64,000 bases of DNA from Nocardioides sp. HDW12B (GCF_011299595.1 NZ_CP049867.1:2852001-2916000); one strand, 5' to 3'; shown: positions 52,803 to 63,140, counted from the first letter of the stretch. The notes: generated by a model from the sequence alone, not told the origin. Made by a program: numbers and translations.

Positions 52803-54173
52803 ATGTGCACCTCGAGCCCGCACCCCCACGCGTCCGTCCCCCTGCCGGCGCCACCCGGCGACGACCTCGACGCCCAGATCGAGGCCGGGCTGACCCGGCG
52901 CGGCGTGATCGCCGCCGGGGGCGGGCTGCTGGTGGCCACGGCCGGGGCCGGCGTCCTCACGACGGCCGCCTCCGCGACGGCGGACGCCGTACCGGCGGGG
53001 GGCGCGGCGCGGACCTCGCGGCTGACCCGCGGCACCTCCCTGGTGCACGCCGACCTGCACAACCACACGCTGCTCTCCGACGGCGACGGCGACCCCGCGG
53101 ACGCCTTCGTGTCGATGCGCGCGGCCGGGCTCGACGTCGCGGCGCTGACCGACCACGCCACCTTGTCGGACAACCTGCTCGGCGACGTGGCGACCGGGGC
53201 GCTGCCGCCGGAGTACACCCAGCTCGGTGGTCTCACCCCCGCCGGCTGGGCGCGCACCCGCGAGCTCGCGGACGCTGCGAACCGCCCCGGCCGCTTCACC
53301 GCGATCCGGGGCTTCGAGTGGTCCGAGCCCGCGCTGGGGCACGTGAACGTCTGGTTCTCCCAGGCGTACGTCGACGTGCTGCAGGCCGGGACGATGCGAC
53401 CGTTCTACGAGTGGCTGCTGCGCGACCCGGACGCGACCGGGACCGGGCTCGTCGACGGCGGCTCCGACGGCCTGGCCGGCTTCAACCACCCGGGTCGCGA
53501 GCCGGGACGCTTCCAGGAGTTCACCTACGACGCGCGCCTGCGGAAGCGCTTCGTGAGCATGGAGATCTTCAACCGCGGCGACGACTACCTCTTCGAGGGC
53601 CACGCCGACGGCCGCACCTCCCCGCTGTGCGCCTGCCTGAACGCCGGCTGGCGCACCGGCCTCTCCGGGGTCACCGACGAGCACGGCACGGACTGGGGCT
53701 TCCCGGAGGACAAGGGCCGCACGGGCTTGTGGGTCAAGGAGCACTCGCGCGCCGGCGTGCGCGAGGCGATGCGGGCCCGGCGCTTCTTCGCCACCCGCAC
53801 CTCCGGCCTCCGCCTCGACGCGACGCTGGAGATGGGCGGGCGCGCGCACCGCATGGGGCGGGTGCTGCCCGTCTCCCGCGGGCGGGCGACGTTCCGCCTC
53901 GACCTGGCGCGCGACCGCGACTGGCGCGGTCGCCGTCTCCACGTGCAGGTGCTGCGCCCCGGTCCCGACGTGCCCGAGGTGCTCGAGGTGGTGCCGTTCG
54001 AGGTGGGCGCTCCCGTCACGGTGCGCTCCCGTCTCGACGCCGCCGACGGCGACTGGGTGGTGCTGCGGGTCAGCGACCCCGAGCAGCCCAACGCCACTCC
54101 CGGGCCCGCGGGCCACCCGTGCAACGACCTCGCGATCGCCTACAGCTCGCCCTGGTGGCTGCGACGCCCCTGA
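52803..54173 (+). CDS. Tat-exported PHP-domain metal-dependent hydrolase
   Basis: A 456-residue protein. A twin-arginine signal (TRRGVIAAGGG, residues 31-41, then a hydrophobic run) follows a 29-residue N-terminal extension. The PHP motif HADLHNHTLLSDGDGDP begins near residue 81, and further metal ligands appear in LTDHATLSDN and GFNHPG. PHP domains are phosphoesterases with a trinuclear metal site. The C-terminal 120 residues look like a beta-sandwich. Substrate unknown; location outside the membrane is predicted from the Tat signal. Confidence 0.88.
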   Translation: MCTSSPHPHASVPLPAPPGDDLDAQIEAGLTRRGVIAAGGGLLVATAGAGVLTTAASATADAVPAGGAARTSRLTRGTSLVHADLHNHTLLSDGDGDPADAFVSMRAAGLDVAALTDHATLSDNLLGDVATGALPPEYTQLGGLTPAGWARTRELADAANRPGRFTAIRGFEWSEPALGHVNVWFSQAYVDVLQAGTMRPFYEWLLRDPDATGTGLVDGGSDGLAGFNHPGREPGRFQEFTYDARLRKRFVSMEIFNRGDDYLFEGHADGRTSPLCACLNAGWRTGLSGVTDEHGTDWGFPEDKGRTGLWVKEHSRAGVREAMRARRFFATRTSGLRLDATLEMGGRAHRMGRVLPVSRGRATFRLDLARDRDWRGRRLHVQVLRPGPDVPEVLEVVPFEVGAPVTVRSRLDAADGDWVVLRVSDPEQPNATPGPAGHPCNDLAIAYSSPWWLRRP

Positions 54174-54192
54174 GGGGACCGGCCGGGTCCGC

Positions 54193-56301
54193 TCAGGCTT
54201 CCGGCGCCACCGCCTCGTCGCGCGCCTCCCGGACCACCGCGCAGCCACCGGCCGCGACGCGCAGCAGGCCGGCTGCCTCGTCGGCGGCGCCAACGGCCCG
54301 CTGCGTGACGAGGTCGTGCCCGCTGACGTCGAGCGTGACCTCGGCGTCGGTGTGGTTGACGACGAAGAGCCAGCTCCGGTCGCCGTCGCGCCGCCGGGTG
54401 ACGTCGACACCGACGGGGACGTCGGGCACGACGGGCGCCACGCCGGCCTCGGCCAGCACCCGCGACGTCAGGGCGTCGGTGCCCGACGGGTCGAGCCGGG
54501 TGGCGACGTACCAGGCGGCACCGCCCGCGCCCGCGCCCGTGCCCTCGCCCTCCCCGCCACCGAGACCGCGGCGCGTGACCGCGGGGACGCCGGGGACGGG
54601 TCCGTCGACGAAGGAGGTGACCGCCTCCGCGTCGGTGCAGGTGAGGTCCTCGGCCCAGGTGGTGCCGTGGGCGCCGGCCACGAGGCGGCCGTCGAGCCTC
54701 AGGCTGACGCCGGGCAGCACGGGCGCGAACTCCTCGACGCGGACACCGAGCAGGTCGCGGAACGCTCCCGGGTAGCCGCCGAGCCGGACGTGGTCGCGCT
54801 CGTCGACGATGCCGGAGAAGTAGGTCACCACCACGTGCGCGCCCGCGTCGGCGGCGGCCTGCACGGCCGCCGCAGTGGCGTCGCTGGTGAGGTAGAGGGT
54901 GGGCACCAGCACGACGCGGTAGCCGGTCAGGTCGGGCGTCGTCGTGACGGCGTCGCTGACGGGTACGACGTCCACGGTGACGCCCTGGCGCCGCAACGAC
55001 GCGTGCAGGTCGTGGGCGACCGCGCCGTAACGGACCTCCGCGCTGGGGTGGGCCTCCTGGTCGCACGCCCAGTCGGCGTGGTGGTCCCAGAGCAGCGCCA
55101 CCTCGGCGTCGACACGGCTGCCGCGCACCTCGGCGAGCCTGCCCGCGACGGCCCCGAGCTCGACGACCTCGCGCCAGAGCCGGGAGTCGGTGCCGGCGTG
55201 CGGCACGAGGCCGGAGTGGTACTTCTCGGCCCCCGCACGCGACGCGCGCCACTGGAAGAAGCCGAGGGCGTCGGCGCCGCGGGCGACGTGCCCGAGGCTG
55301 TGCCGCATCATCTGCCCGGGCCGCTTGGCCACGTTGACCGGCTGCCAGTTGACCGCGCTCGTCGAGTGCTCCATGAGCAGCCACGGATCCCCGCCGGCGA
55401 GGCCGCGGGTGTGGTCGGCGGTGAAGGCCAGCTCGGCCTCGGGGTCGGCCAGCGCGCCGACGACGTAGTGGTCGGTGGACAGCACGTCGACGTGCTCCGC
55501 CCAGGCGGCGTAGTCGAGGTGACGGAAGTGGTCGTTGGTCATGAAGTTGGTGGTGACCGGCACGTCGGGGGTGACACGACGCAGCACCTCGAGCTCGGCG
55601 CGGTACTGGCCCAGCAGGGCGTCGGACTGGAAGCGGCGGTAGTCGAGGACCTGCCCGGGGTTGGCGAAGGTCGGGACGGTGCGCGGCGGCACGATCTCCT
55701 CGATCTCGCCGTAGCGCTGGCTCCAGAACGCCGTGCCCCAGGCCTCGTTGACCCCGTCGAGGTCGCCGTACCGCGCGAGGAGCCAGACCCGGAACGCCGC
55801 CGCGCAGGTGTCGCAGTGGCACGGCACGTCGTGGCAGCCGTACTCGTTCGAGACGTGCCACATCGTCAGGGCCGGGTGGTCGGCGTACCGGGTGGCGACC
55901 TTCTCCGCGAGGGCCGTGGCGTGCTCGGTGAACACCGTCGAGCTCGGGCACCACGCCTGGCGGCTGCCCTGCCACAGCCGGGTGCCGTCGGCACGCTGCG
56001 GGAGCGTCTCGGGGAAGCGGCGCGAGAACCAGGGCGGCGGGGAGGCGGTGGCGGTGGCGAGGTCGACCGCGACGCCGTTCGCGTGGAGCAGGTCCATGGC
56101 GTCGTCCAGCCAGCCGAACTCCCAGCGGTCCGGCGCCGGCTGCAGGTGCGACCACGAGAAGATCCCGAGCGAGACGAAGGTGACGCCGGCCTCGCGCATG
56201 AGCACGACGTCCTCGTCCCAGGTCTCGCGCGGCCACTGCTCGGGGTTGTAGTCGCCGCCGAAGGCGATGCCCGGACCTGCCCACTCACGCCATTTCCGCA
56301 T
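54193..56301 (-). CDS. GH42 beta-galactosidase
   Basis: A 702-residue glycoside hydrolase of family 42. GGDYNPEQWPRETWDEDV is the family N-terminus, the acid/base Glu lies in MWHVSNEYGCHD, the nucleophile Glu in LLMEHSTSAVNWQ, and a Cys-rich CHDVPCHCDTC zinc site is present. It has the trimerization and C-terminal beta domains, ending in ATP-free AA-rich sequence. No signal peptide, so it should act on imported galactosides in the cytosol. The ATG at 56301 is chosen because MRKWREW leads directly into the domain. No sugar transporter adjoins it. Confidence 0.95.
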   Translation of the reverse strand: MRKWREWAGPGIAFGGDYNPEQWPRETWDEDVVLMREAGVTFVSLGIFSWSHLQPAPDRWEFGWLDDAMDLLHANGVAVDLATATASPPPWFSRRFPETLPQRADGTRLWQGSRQAWCPSSTVFTEHATALAEKVATRYADHPALTMWHVSNEYGCHDVPCHCDTCAAAFRVWLLARYGDLDGVNEAWGTAFWSQRYGEIEEIVPPRTVPTFANPGQVLDYRRFQSDALLGQYRAELEVLRRVTPDVPVTTNFMTNDHFRHLDYAAWAEHVDVLSTDHYVVGALADPEAELAFTADHTRGLAGGDPWLLMEHSTSAVNWQPVNVAKRPGQMMRHSLGHVARGADALGFFQWRASRAGAEKYHSGLVPHAGTDSRLWREVVELGAVAGRLAEVRGSRVDAEVALLWDHHADWACDQEAHPSAEVRYGAVAHDLHASLRRQGVTVDVVPVSDAVTTTPDLTGYRVVLVPTLYLTSDATAAAVQAAADAGAHVVVTYFSGIVDERDHVRLGGYPGAFRDLLGVRVEEFAPVLPGVSLRLDGRLVAGAHGTTWAEDLTCTDAEAVTSFVDGPVPGVPAVTRRGLGGGEGEGTGAGAGGAAWYVATRLDPSGTDALTSRVLAEAGVAPVVPDVPVGVDVTRRRDGDRSWLFVVNHTDAEVTLDVSGHDLVTQRAVGAADEAAGLLRVAAGGCAVVREARDEAVAPEA

Positions 56302-56476
56302 GCGCTCACGGTGGCGGGCGGCGCAGCGCGGGTCAACTCCCGCCCGCCGGTCCGGCTCCGAGTGACGGGTTCCACGAAGGGGTGAGGTTCCGGGCCTGAA
56401 ACCTCCACGGGATGGGTAGTTCTCCTGCACGCCCGGCGAGCGTCGGGAGACTCGGAAGACTCGGGAAGGAGAGCCC

Positions 56477-56686
56477 ATGATCCGCACCGGCAGCGAGGTG
56501 TCCTGGAAGTGGGGCAGCAGCACGGCCTCCGGCAAGGTCACGGAGGTGCACCAGGAGAAGGTCACGCGCCAGAGCAAGGGCGAGAAGATCACCCGCGACG
56601 GCAGCGACGACAACCCGGCCTACGTCATCGAGCAGGAGGACGGCACGACCGTCCTCAAGCTGAAGAGCGAGCTGCAGGAGTCCTGA
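56477..56686 (+). CDS. DUF2945 (HVA1/Tudor-like) small protein
   Basis: A 69-residue protein with the DUF2945 pattern GSEVSWKWGSSTASGKV, ITRDGSDDNPAYVIEQEDG and KLKSELQ. It forms a small Tudor-like beta barrel with unknown ligand, sometimes linked to hypervirulence in fungi. GGAAGGAGAG lies 5 bases before the ATG. It is divergent from the GH42 gene. Confidence 0.93.
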   Translation: MIRTGSEVSWKWGSSTASGKVTEVHQEKVTRQSKGEKITRDGSDDNPAYVIEQEDGTTVLKLKSELQES

Positions 56687-56697
56687 GCACGCGAGCG

Positions 56698-56726
56698 GGC
56701 CCCGGCGTCACCTCGACGTCGGGGCC
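56698..56726 (+). terminator. Hairpin after the DUF2945 gene
   Basis: GGCCCCGGCGTC and GACGTCGGGGCC form 12-bp arms with one G-T pair and a 5-base loop, 11 bases after the DUF2945 stop. A TGCTGCTG-rich stretch follows. Confidence 0.75.
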
Positions 56727-56777
56727 TGCTGCTGCGCGTGCGTGGGTGCTGCTGGGTGCTGCTGCGTGCGGCCGGGC

Positions 56778-57284
56778 TCAGAGCTCGATGGTGCGGTTCT
56801 CGGCCGGGAACGCGTCCGGGTTCTTGGTGACGGCGGCCCGGAGCGCCCCGACCGCGGTCTTGATCGTCGACGACGGGGCGTCCCAGTACTCCGCCGAGGT
56901 CGTCTCGACCTTGAGCAGCGCGACGCCCTCGGTCTCGAGCCCCTCGGGGAACCACACCTTCAGCGCCGGCGAGTAGAGCTGCTCGGCCTTGGCGCGGTCG
57001 TGCACGACGCTCGCCCGCCCGGACACCGAGGTCCAGGTGCTGTGCTTGGCGTCGGCGAAGGCGACGTTGACCTCGGGGTTCGCGGCCACCTGGCGCGCCT
57101 TGTCCGAGTCGTCGTAGGTGAAGAACCACAGGTCGCCGTCGAACTCGGCGTCCTGCACGGCCATCGGACGGCTCACGTGCTTGCCGTCCTCGGTCATGGT
57201 CGTGAGCATGCAGATGCGGGCGTTGCCCAGCAGGTCGCCGAGGTCCTTGACCGCCTGGTCCGTGGTCTGGCCGGTATCGCTCAT
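56778..57284 (-). CDS. PNPOx-family general stress protein
   Basis: A 168-residue split-barrel protein of the general stress protein 26-like group. DLLGNARICMLTTMTEDGKHVSRPMAVQ (in parts), LWFFTYDDSDKARQVAANP and a WDAPSSTIKTAVG segment are typical. It should bind a flavin. Its ATG overlaps the stop of the small membrane protein gene upstream (ATGA), so they form an operon. Confidence 0.92.
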   Translation of the reverse strand: MSDTGQTTDQAVKDLGDLLGNARICMLTTMTEDGKHVSRPMAVQDAEFDGDLWFFTYDDSDKARQVAANPEVNVAFADAKHSTWTSVSGRASVVHDRAKAEQLYSPALKVWFPEGLETEGVALLKVETTSAEYWDAPSSTIKTAVGALRAAVTKNPDAFPAENRTIEL

Positions 57285-57649
57285 GCGCGGGCCGCCTTCT
57301 CGTCGGCGAGCAGCGCGAGGGTGTTCAGCACGCCCCAGCCGATCGTCACCGCCAGCACCTTGCCGCGGACCTTCTGGTTGGGCGCGTAGCGCGAGAGGAT
57401 CGTGGCGTCGCTGAGGTCGCCGGCGATGCGCAGCGCCATGGCGGCCCGCACCAGGGCGGGGGTGCCGAGGATGCCGAGGGCGGAGATGCCCAGGTCACGG
57501 GCACCGTAGGTGTAGGCGACCTGGTCGATCGCAGGGCGCTGGACGTGCGGCGCCTCGAGGGCGTCGCCGAGGTGGCGCGGCTTGGCGAGGGCGAACAGGC
57601 CGTAGGCGGCCGTCGCGGCTGAGATGGTGCGGCTCCGAGAGTAGGTCAT
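57281..57649 (-). CDS. Small membrane protein (DUF4267-like)
   Basis: A 122-residue protein with three or four moderately hydrophobic segments: TISAATAAYGLFALAKP, ARDLGISALGILGTPALVRAAMALRIAGDLSDA (in two parts) and VLAVTIGWGVLNTLALL. This pattern matches the DUF4267 membrane proteins I recall from actinobacteria. Function unknown. Coupled to the downstream stress protein. Confidence 0.75.
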   Translation of the reverse strand: MTYSRSRTISAATAAYGLFALAKPRHLGDALEAPHVQRPAIDQVAYTYGARDLGISALGILGTPALVRAAMALRIAGDLSDATILSRYAPNQKVRGKVLAVTIGWGVLNTLALLADEKAARA

Positions 57650-57720
57650 GTCCTCGAACGTACCCAGGGCCAGGCTGGCGACCCTTGTCGGAGGTGCGCG
57701 CGATCGCCTGCCTGAGCGTG

Positions 57721-57769
57721 CTTGTGCGGTGGGTTGTGACGGACATGCCGTCGCAACCCACCGCACAAG
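57721..57769. terminator. Long stem-loop downstream of eda
   Basis: Two 22-base arms (starting CTTGTGCGGTGGG and ending CCCACCGCACAAG) pair with a single mismatch around a 5-base ACATG loop, 15 bases past the eda stop. It likely ends the zwf-edd-eda transcript. The arm length is greater than that of any other hairpin here, and there is no T-run. Confidence 0.75.
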
Positions 57770-57783
57770 GATCGGCTGGGCCG

Positions 57784-58443
57784 TCAGCCGGCGCGCAGGG
57801 CGTGCGACTCCTCGGCCAGGCGGGCGACGCGGTCCCAGTCCCGGTCCGCGAGCGCGTCGGCCGGGGTGAGCCAGGAGCCGCCGACGCAGCCGACGTTGGG
57901 CAGCGCGAGGTACGACGCCGCGTTCGCCGGGCTGATCCCGCCGGTGGGGCAGAAGCGTGCCGCCGGGACCACGCTCGCGATCGCCTTGAGGAAGCCCGCT
58001 CCCCCGGACTGCTCGGCCGGGAAGAATTTCAGCTCCGTGACGCCGGCCTCGAGGGCGGTCAGCACCTCCGAGACCGTCGCGGTCCCGGGCAGGAACGGCA
58101 GCCCGGTGTCGGACATGGCGGCGAGCAGGCTCGGCGTACACCCGGGAGAGACGAGGAACGACGCACCGGCGGCGCGCGCGGCCTCGGCCTGACGGGGGTC
58201 CAGCACCGTGCCGGCACCGACGCGGATCTCGGGCACCTCGTCGGCGATCGCGCGGATCGCCTCGAGCGCCACGGGGGTCCGCAGCGTGAGCTCGATGACC
58301 GGCACGCCGCCGGCCGCGAGGGCGCGGGCGACGGGGACGGCGGTGCTCAGGTCGTGCACGACCACGACCGGGACCACCGGCGCGAGGTCGAGCAGCGAGC
58401 CGGTGGCGACCGTGCGGTCCAGGACGTCAGATGTGCTCGGCAA
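57784..58443 (-). CDS. eda: KDPG aldolase
   Basis: A 219-residue 2-keto-3-deoxy-6-phosphogluconate aldolase. [34 protein letters not shown] with the catalytic Glu, [26 protein letters not shown] with the Schiff-base Lys, and [22 protein letters not shown] (in parts) closely match E. coli Eda. It splits KDPG to pyruvate and glyceraldehyde-3-phosphate. The start is the rare TTG at 58443, overlapping the edd end by 17 bases; no ATG or GTG gives a full N-terminus. Confidence 0.94.
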   Translation of the reverse strand: MPSTSDVLDRTVATGSLLDLAPVVPVVVVHDLSTAVPVARALAAGGVPVIELTLRTPVALEAIRAIADEVPEIRVGAGTVLDPRQAEAARAAGASFLVSPGCTPSLLAAMSDTGLPFLPGTATVSEVLTALEAGVTELKFFPAEQSGGAGFLKAIASVVPAARFCPTGGISPANAASYLALPNVGCVGGSWLTPADALADRDWDRVARLAEESHALRAG

Positions 58444-60331
58444 CGCGGTTCTCCTCGTGGCTGAAGTCGTAGGGCTGGAGCGCCGGGAAGACGCTCGCCC
58501 CGGTGTCGGCGGCCCCGACGGTGGCGCGGAACCCGGCGAACAGCTCGCGGCCGGTGCCGACCCACTCCTCGCCGGTCGGGGCGCGGCCCGTGGACTGGCG
58601 GGCGCGCAGCTCCTGCTCGCTGACCACCAGCTCCAGGACGCCGCGCTCGGCGTCGACGGTGATGACGTCGCCGTCCTGGACGCGGCCGAGCACGCCGCCC
58701 AGCGCCGCCTCGGGGGTGACGTGGATGGCGGCCGGGACCTTGCCGCTGGCGCCCGACATGCGGCCGTCGGTGACGATCGCGACCTGCTGGCCGCGGTCCT
58801 GCAGCACCCCGAGAGCGGGGGTCAGCTTGTGCAGCTCGGGCATGCCGTTGGCGGCCGGCCCCTGGTAGCGCACGACGGCCACGAGGTCACGGCCGTCGAG
58901 ACGGCCCTCGGCGAAGGCGGCCAGCAGGGAGTCCTGGTCGTCGAAGACCATCGCCGGGGCGGTGACGACCCGGTGCTGGTCCTTGACCGCCGAGGTCTTG
59001 ATGACCGCGGTGCCGAGCGGGCCGTGCAGCACCCGCACCCCGCCGTCGGCGGCGAAGGGGTCCTCGATCCCGCGCAGGACGCCGGTGTCGAGGGAGGCCT
59101 TCGGCCCCTCCTCCCACGCGACCCCCGGGGCTCCGGTCGTCCCCCCCAGGCCGTCCGGAGCCAACCGGGGCTCGGTGGTGTAGCGCCACAGGCCGCGGCC
59201 CATGACCGTCTGCACGTCGTCGTGGAGCAGCCCTCCCCCGAGCAGCGTGTGCACGAGGAAGGCCACCCCGCCGGCGGCGTGGAAGTGATTGATGTCAGCC
59301 TGACCATTGGGGTAGACCCGGGCCAGGAGCGGCACCACGGCCGACAGGTCCGCGAGGTCCTGCCAGGTCAGCACGATGCCGGCGGCGCGTGCCATCGCGA
59401 CGAGGTGCAGCGTGTGGTTGGTCGAGCCGCCGCTGGCGAGCAGGGCCACGCAGGCGTTGACGACCGTCTTCTCGTCGACCAGACGGCCGATCGGCGTCGG
59501 CTCGCCGCCCTGCGGGGTGAGCGCGGTGACCCGGGCCGCGGCGGCGCGGGTCAGCGCCTCGCGCATCGACGTGCCGGGATTGGCGAACGAGGCGCCGGGC
59601 AGGTGCAGGCCCATGACCTCCATGAGGAGCTGGTTGGAGTTCGCCGTGCCGTAGAAGGTGCAGGTGCCGGCGGAGTGGTACGACGCGGCCTCGGCGTCGA
59701 GCAGCTCCTCGCGGCCGACCTTGCCCTCGGCGTGGAGCTGGCGGACGCGTGCCTTCTCGTTGTTCGGCAGGCCGGAGGTCATCGGACCGGCCGGGACGAA
59801 CACGGTCGGCAGGTGCCCGAAGGACAGCGCGCCGATCACGAGCCCGGGCACGATCTTGTCGCAGACGCCGAGCATGAGCGCGCCGTCGAACATGTCGTGG
59901 CTCAGCGCCACCGCCGCCGACATCGCGATCAGGTCGCGGCTGAAGAGCGAGAGCTGCATGCCGTCGCGCCCCTGGGTGATGCCGTCGCACATGGCGGGGA
60001 CGCCGCCGGCGACCTGGGCGATGCCGCCGGCGCGGAGCACGGCGTCCTTGAGGATCGGCGGGTAGGCGCCGTAGGGCTGGTGGGCCGAGAGCATGTCGTT
60101 GTAGGACGTCACGATGGCGACGTTCGGCTTGCTCCGGCGGCGCAGCGCCTGCTTCTCCTTCGGCTCCGAGGCGGCGAAGCCGTGGGCGAGGTTGCCGCAG
60201 GCCAGCTTGGTGCGGGCCGGCCCCTTGTCGGTCGCGGCGTCGATGCGCGCCAGGTAGGCGTCGCGGTGCGGGCGGCTGCGGTCGGTGATGCGGCGCGTCA
60301 CCTCGGCGACGACGGGGTGGAGAGAAGTCAC
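58427..60331 (-). CDS. edd: 6-phosphogluconate dehydratase
   Basis: A 634-residue IlvD/Edd-family dehydratase. [37 protein letters not shown] and [20 protein letters not shown] provide the iron-sulfur cysteines and substrate residues. It converts 6-phosphogluconate to KDPG, the first dedicated Entner-Doudoroff step. The GTG at 60331 overlaps the zwf stop (GTGA). Length equals the usual Edd length, so it is not IlvD. Confidence 0.95.
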   Translation of the reverse strand: MTSLHPVVAEVTRRITDRSRPHRDAYLARIDAATDKGPARTKLACGNLAHGFAASEPKEKQALRRRSKPNVAIVTSYNDMLSAHQPYGAYPPILKDAVLRAGGIAQVAGGVPAMCDGITQGRDGMQLSLFSRDLIAMSAAVALSHDMFDGALMLGVCDKIVPGLVIGALSFGHLPTVFVPAGPMTSGLPNNEKARVRQLHAEGKVGREELLDAEAASYHSAGTCTFYGTANSNQLLMEVMGLHLPGASFANPGTSMREALTRAAAARVTALTPQGGEPTPIGRLVDEKTVVNACVALLASGGSTNHTLHLVAMARAAGIVLTWQDLADLSAVVPLLARVYPNGQADINHFHAAGGVAFLVHTLLGGGLLHDDVQTVMGRGLWRYTTEPRLAPDGLGGTTGAPGVAWEEGPKASLDTGVLRGIEDPFAADGGVRVLHGPLGTAVIKTSAVKDQHRVVTAPAMVFDDQDSLLAAFAEGRLDGRDLVAVVRYQGPAANGMPELHKLTPALGVLQDRGQQVAIVTDGRMSGASGKVPAAIHVTPEAALGGVLGRVQDGDVITVDAERGVLELVVSEQELRARQSTGRAPTGEEWVGTGRELFAGFRATVGAADTGASVFPALQPYDFSHEENRVAEHI

Positions 60332-61827
60332 TGGTCGGTCTCCTGCCAGGCTCGGCCGTCCCGCTCGAGGAGCGTGGCGGCGGCGGTGGGTCCGGTGGTT
60401 CCGGCGGGGTACTTCCGCGGACGCTCGGGCGTGCTCGCCCAGCGGTCGAGGATCGGCTCGACCCAGGTCCAGGCGGCCTCGACCTCGTCGCGGCGCATGA
60501 ACAGGGTCGGGTTGCCGCGGATGACGTCCATGAGCAGGCGCTCGTAGGCGTCGGGGAGCCGCTGCTCGAAGGTGGCGGCGTAGCTCAGGTCGAGCGAGAC
60601 CGGACGCAGCCGGATCCCTCCCGGGCCGGGCTCCTTGGCGGTCATGTGCATCCGCATGCCCTCGTCGGGCTGCAGGTGGATGTGCAGGCGGTTGGCCTCG
60701 TTGACGCCCTCGCTGTGCGGGAACATCGCGTGCGGCGGCTGCTTGAAGACCACCACGATCTCCGAGAGGCGACGGTCCATGCGCTTGCCGGTGCGCAGGT
60801 AGAACGGCACGCCGGCCCAGCGCCAGTTGTTGACCTCGGCCTTGAGCGCCACGTAGGTCTCGGTGCGGGTGTCGGGGACACCGACCTCCTCGGCGTACGA
60901 CGCGACGGGCTCGCCGTCGACCAGCCCGGCGCCGTACCGGCCGCGGACGGTGTCGCGGTCGACCTCGGCCGCAGTGAGCGGCTTGAGCGCCTTGAGGACC
61001 TTGAGCTTCTCGTCGCGGACGTCCTCGCGCGACGCGACCGTCGGAGGCTCCATGGCGACGAGGCAGAGCAGCTGGAGCAGGTGGTTCTGCACCATGTCGC
61101 GCAGCGCGCCGGCGCGGTCGTAGTAGCCGCCGCGGCTGCCGACGCCGAGCGACTCGGCCACCGTGATCTGCACGTGGTCGATCCAGTGCGCGTTCCACAC
61201 CGGCTCGAGGAAGGTGTTGGCGAAGCGCGTGACCAGCAGGTTCTGGACGCTCTCCTTGCCGAGGTAGTGGTCGATGCGGAAGACCTGCGACTCGTCGAAG
61301 ACGCGGCCGACTGCGTCGTTGACCGCGCGGGCCGACTCGAGGTCGTGGCCGATCGGCTTCTCCATGACCACGCGCGAGCGCTCGTCGACGGCACCGACCT
61401 GCTCGAGGCGCTCGCAGATGAGGCCGAAGAGGCTGGGGGCGACGGCGAGGTAGAAGACGCGCACCGGGTCGGGCTCGCCCAGGGGGCGGTTCTTGAGCAG
61501 GCCGTGCAGCAGGTGCCAGCCCTCGGCGTCGTCGAACTCGAGCGGGACGTGGTGCAGGCGGCCCAGGAACCGGTCGACGGCGACCGGGTCGGCGTCGGGC
61601 ACGTGGTCGGCCAGGCCGGCACGGGCGCCGGCCCGGTAGGCGGCGTCGTCCACGTCGGCCCGGGAGACACCGATGATGCGGGCGTCGTCGGCGAGCTGGT
61701 CCTCGGCGTCGCGCAGGAACAGGGCCGGCAGCAGCTTGCGCAGGGCCAGGTCACCGGTGCCGCCGAAGACGACGAAGTCGCAGGACGCGGGTCCGGCGGG
61801 TCCGCCGGGGGCAGGAGTGGGGCTCAC
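60328..61827 (-). CDS. zwf: Glucose-6-phosphate dehydrogenase
   Basis: A 499-residue enzyme. [16 protein letters not shown] is the NADP site, [15 protein letters not shown] contains the active-site His and Lys, and [11 protein letters not shown] and [10 protein letters not shown] are substrate segments. It oxidizes glucose-6-phosphate to 6-phosphogluconolactone. No pgl gene follows, so lactone hydrolysis is encoded elsewhere or spontaneous. The GTG at 61827 is chosen; the in-frame extension to 61890 adds 21 residues of unlike composition. It heads the zwf-edd-eda operon. Confidence 0.94.
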   Translation of the reverse strand: MSPTPAPGGPAGPASCDFVVFGGTGDLALRKLLPALFLRDAEDQLADDARIIGVSRADVDDAAYRAGARAGLADHVPDADPVAVDRFLGRLHHVPLEFDDAEGWHLLHGLLKNRPLGEPDPVRVFYLAVAPSLFGLICERLEQVGAVDERSRVVMEKPIGHDLESARAVNDAVGRVFDESQVFRIDHYLGKESVQNLLVTRFANTFLEPVWNAHWIDHVQITVAESLGVGSRGGYYDRAGALRDMVQNHLLQLLCLVAMEPPTVASREDVRDEKLKVLKALKPLTAAEVDRDTVRGRYGAGLVDGEPVASYAEEVGVPDTRTETYVALKAEVNNWRWAGVPFYLRTGKRMDRRLSEIVVVFKQPPHAMFPHSEGVNEANRLHIHLQPDEGMRMHMTAKEPGPGGIRLRPVSLDLSYAATFEQRLPDAYERLLMDVIRGNPTLFMRRDEVEAAWTWVEPILDRWASTPERPRKYPAGTTGPTAAATLLERDGRAWQETDQ

Positions 61828-61930
61828 GTCATCGACGGTAGGCCGCAGATCGGACCGTGGCAAGCGGAACTTACGTTTTATGACGATCAAAGTGCCGGGA
61901 GGTTAGGCTCACGCGACGCAGGAGGAGGAC

Positions 61931-63100
61931 GTGGTGACCCCAGAGGTGTCGGCCGGAGGGCTGCTGGAGCTGGTGCGGACCGGGCGCGCGGGCACGCGCA
62001 CCGAGCTCGCTCAGGCGACCGGTCTGTCGCGCACCGCCGTCGTCACCCGGGTCACCGCACTGCTCGACGCCGGACTGCTGCTCGCCGGCGAGGAGCGCGC
62101 CTCCACCGGGGGACGTCCCCCGGCCTCCCTGGTGTTCCACAACCGCGCCGGCGTCGTGCTGGCGGCCGCGGTGGGCCGCTCGCGCACCCAGCTCGGCGTC
62201 TTCGACCTCGACGGCCAGGAGCTCGCCGGGGTGTGGTCGGACCACGAGGTCGGCGTCGGGCCCGAGGAGCTCATGCCCCAGGTGGCCGGCCGGCTGCGCG
62301 CGCTGCTGGACGGCGTGGAGCCGCGGGTGGTGGCGGTCGGCATGAGCCTGTCCGGCACGGTCGACCCGGAGCGGGTCATGAGCGTCGACTCCCCCGTCAT
62401 GCGCGGCTGGGACGGCGTGCCCCTGGCGCCGTACCTCGCGGAGGTCACCGACGCCCCCGTCCACCTGGCCAACGACGCCTCCGCGCTCGCCACGTCCGAG
62501 CTGCTCGGACAGCCCGACCCGCCGCGCGAGGCGCTGGTGCTCAAGGCCTCGACCGGCCTGGGGCTCGGCATCATCGCCGGCGGCGAGGTGCTCCACGGCG
62601 CCGGCGGCGCGACCGGCGAGATGGGCCACAGCAAGCACTCCGCCGCCGTCGGGCTGACCTGCCGCTGCGGGGCCAGCGGGTGCCTGGAGACGATCGCCGG
62701 CGGCTGGGCGCTCGTGCAGCGGCTGCAGGAGAGCGCGCCGGAGCTCGGGGCCGGGCACGTGCGCGACCTCGTGCGGCTCGCGCTGGACGGCGACCCCGTC
62801 GCGCGCGGGCTGCTCATCGAGAGCAGCCGCCACGTCGGCGACCTGCTGGCCAACGCGGTGAACCTGCTCAACCCCGAGGTCGTCGTGATCGGGGGCGACA
62901 TGGGAGGGGCGTTCGACCTCTACGTGGCGGGGGTGCGGCAGCAGGTCTACGCCAACGCCGCGGCGATGAACACCCGCGACCTCGTCTTCCGCCCCGCTGC
63001 CCACGGCGACCGCGCCGGGCTCCTGGGCTGCGCCGCCATCGCCATCGAGGCCGTCCTGGCGCCGGCCGCCGTCGACGCCTTCCTCGCCTCCCGCCCCTGA
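61931..63100 (+). CDS. ROK family transcriptional regulator
   Basis: A 389-residue protein. The N-terminal winged HTH (TRTELAQATGLSRTAVVTRV, residues 20-40) is followed by a ROK kinase fold with the zinc motif CRCGASGCLE and GGATGEMGHSKH. VLKASTGLGLGIIAGGEVLHGAGG is the sugar-binding loop. It is probably a glucose- or gluconate-responsive regulator. It is divergent from zwf with about 103 bases between starts, so it is the obvious controller of the ED operon (inference). AGGAGGAGGAC precedes the GTG. The GTG at 61934 is an alternative. Confidence 0.93.
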   Translation: MVTPEVSAGGLLELVRTGRAGTRTELAQATGLSRTAVVTRVTALLDAGLLLAGEERASTGGRPPASLVFHNRAGVVLAAAVGRSRTQLGVFDLDGQELAGVWSDHEVGVGPEELMPQVAGRLRALLDGVEPRVVAVGMSLSGTVDPERVMSVDSPVMRGWDGVPLAPYLAEVTDAPVHLANDASALATSELLGQPDPPREALVLKASTGLGLGIIAGGEVLHGAGGATGEMGHSKHSAAVGLTCRCGASGCLETIAGGWALVQRLQESAPELGAGHVRDLVRLALDGDPVARGLLIESSRHVGDLLANAVNLLNPEVVVIGGDMGGAFDLYVAGVRQQVYANAAAMNTRDLVFRPAAHGDRAGLLGCAAIAIEAVLAPAAVDAFLASRP

Positions 63101-63140
63101 CGCGTCCCCGGTTCCGGCCCGCGCGTGGCAGGCTCGGCGC

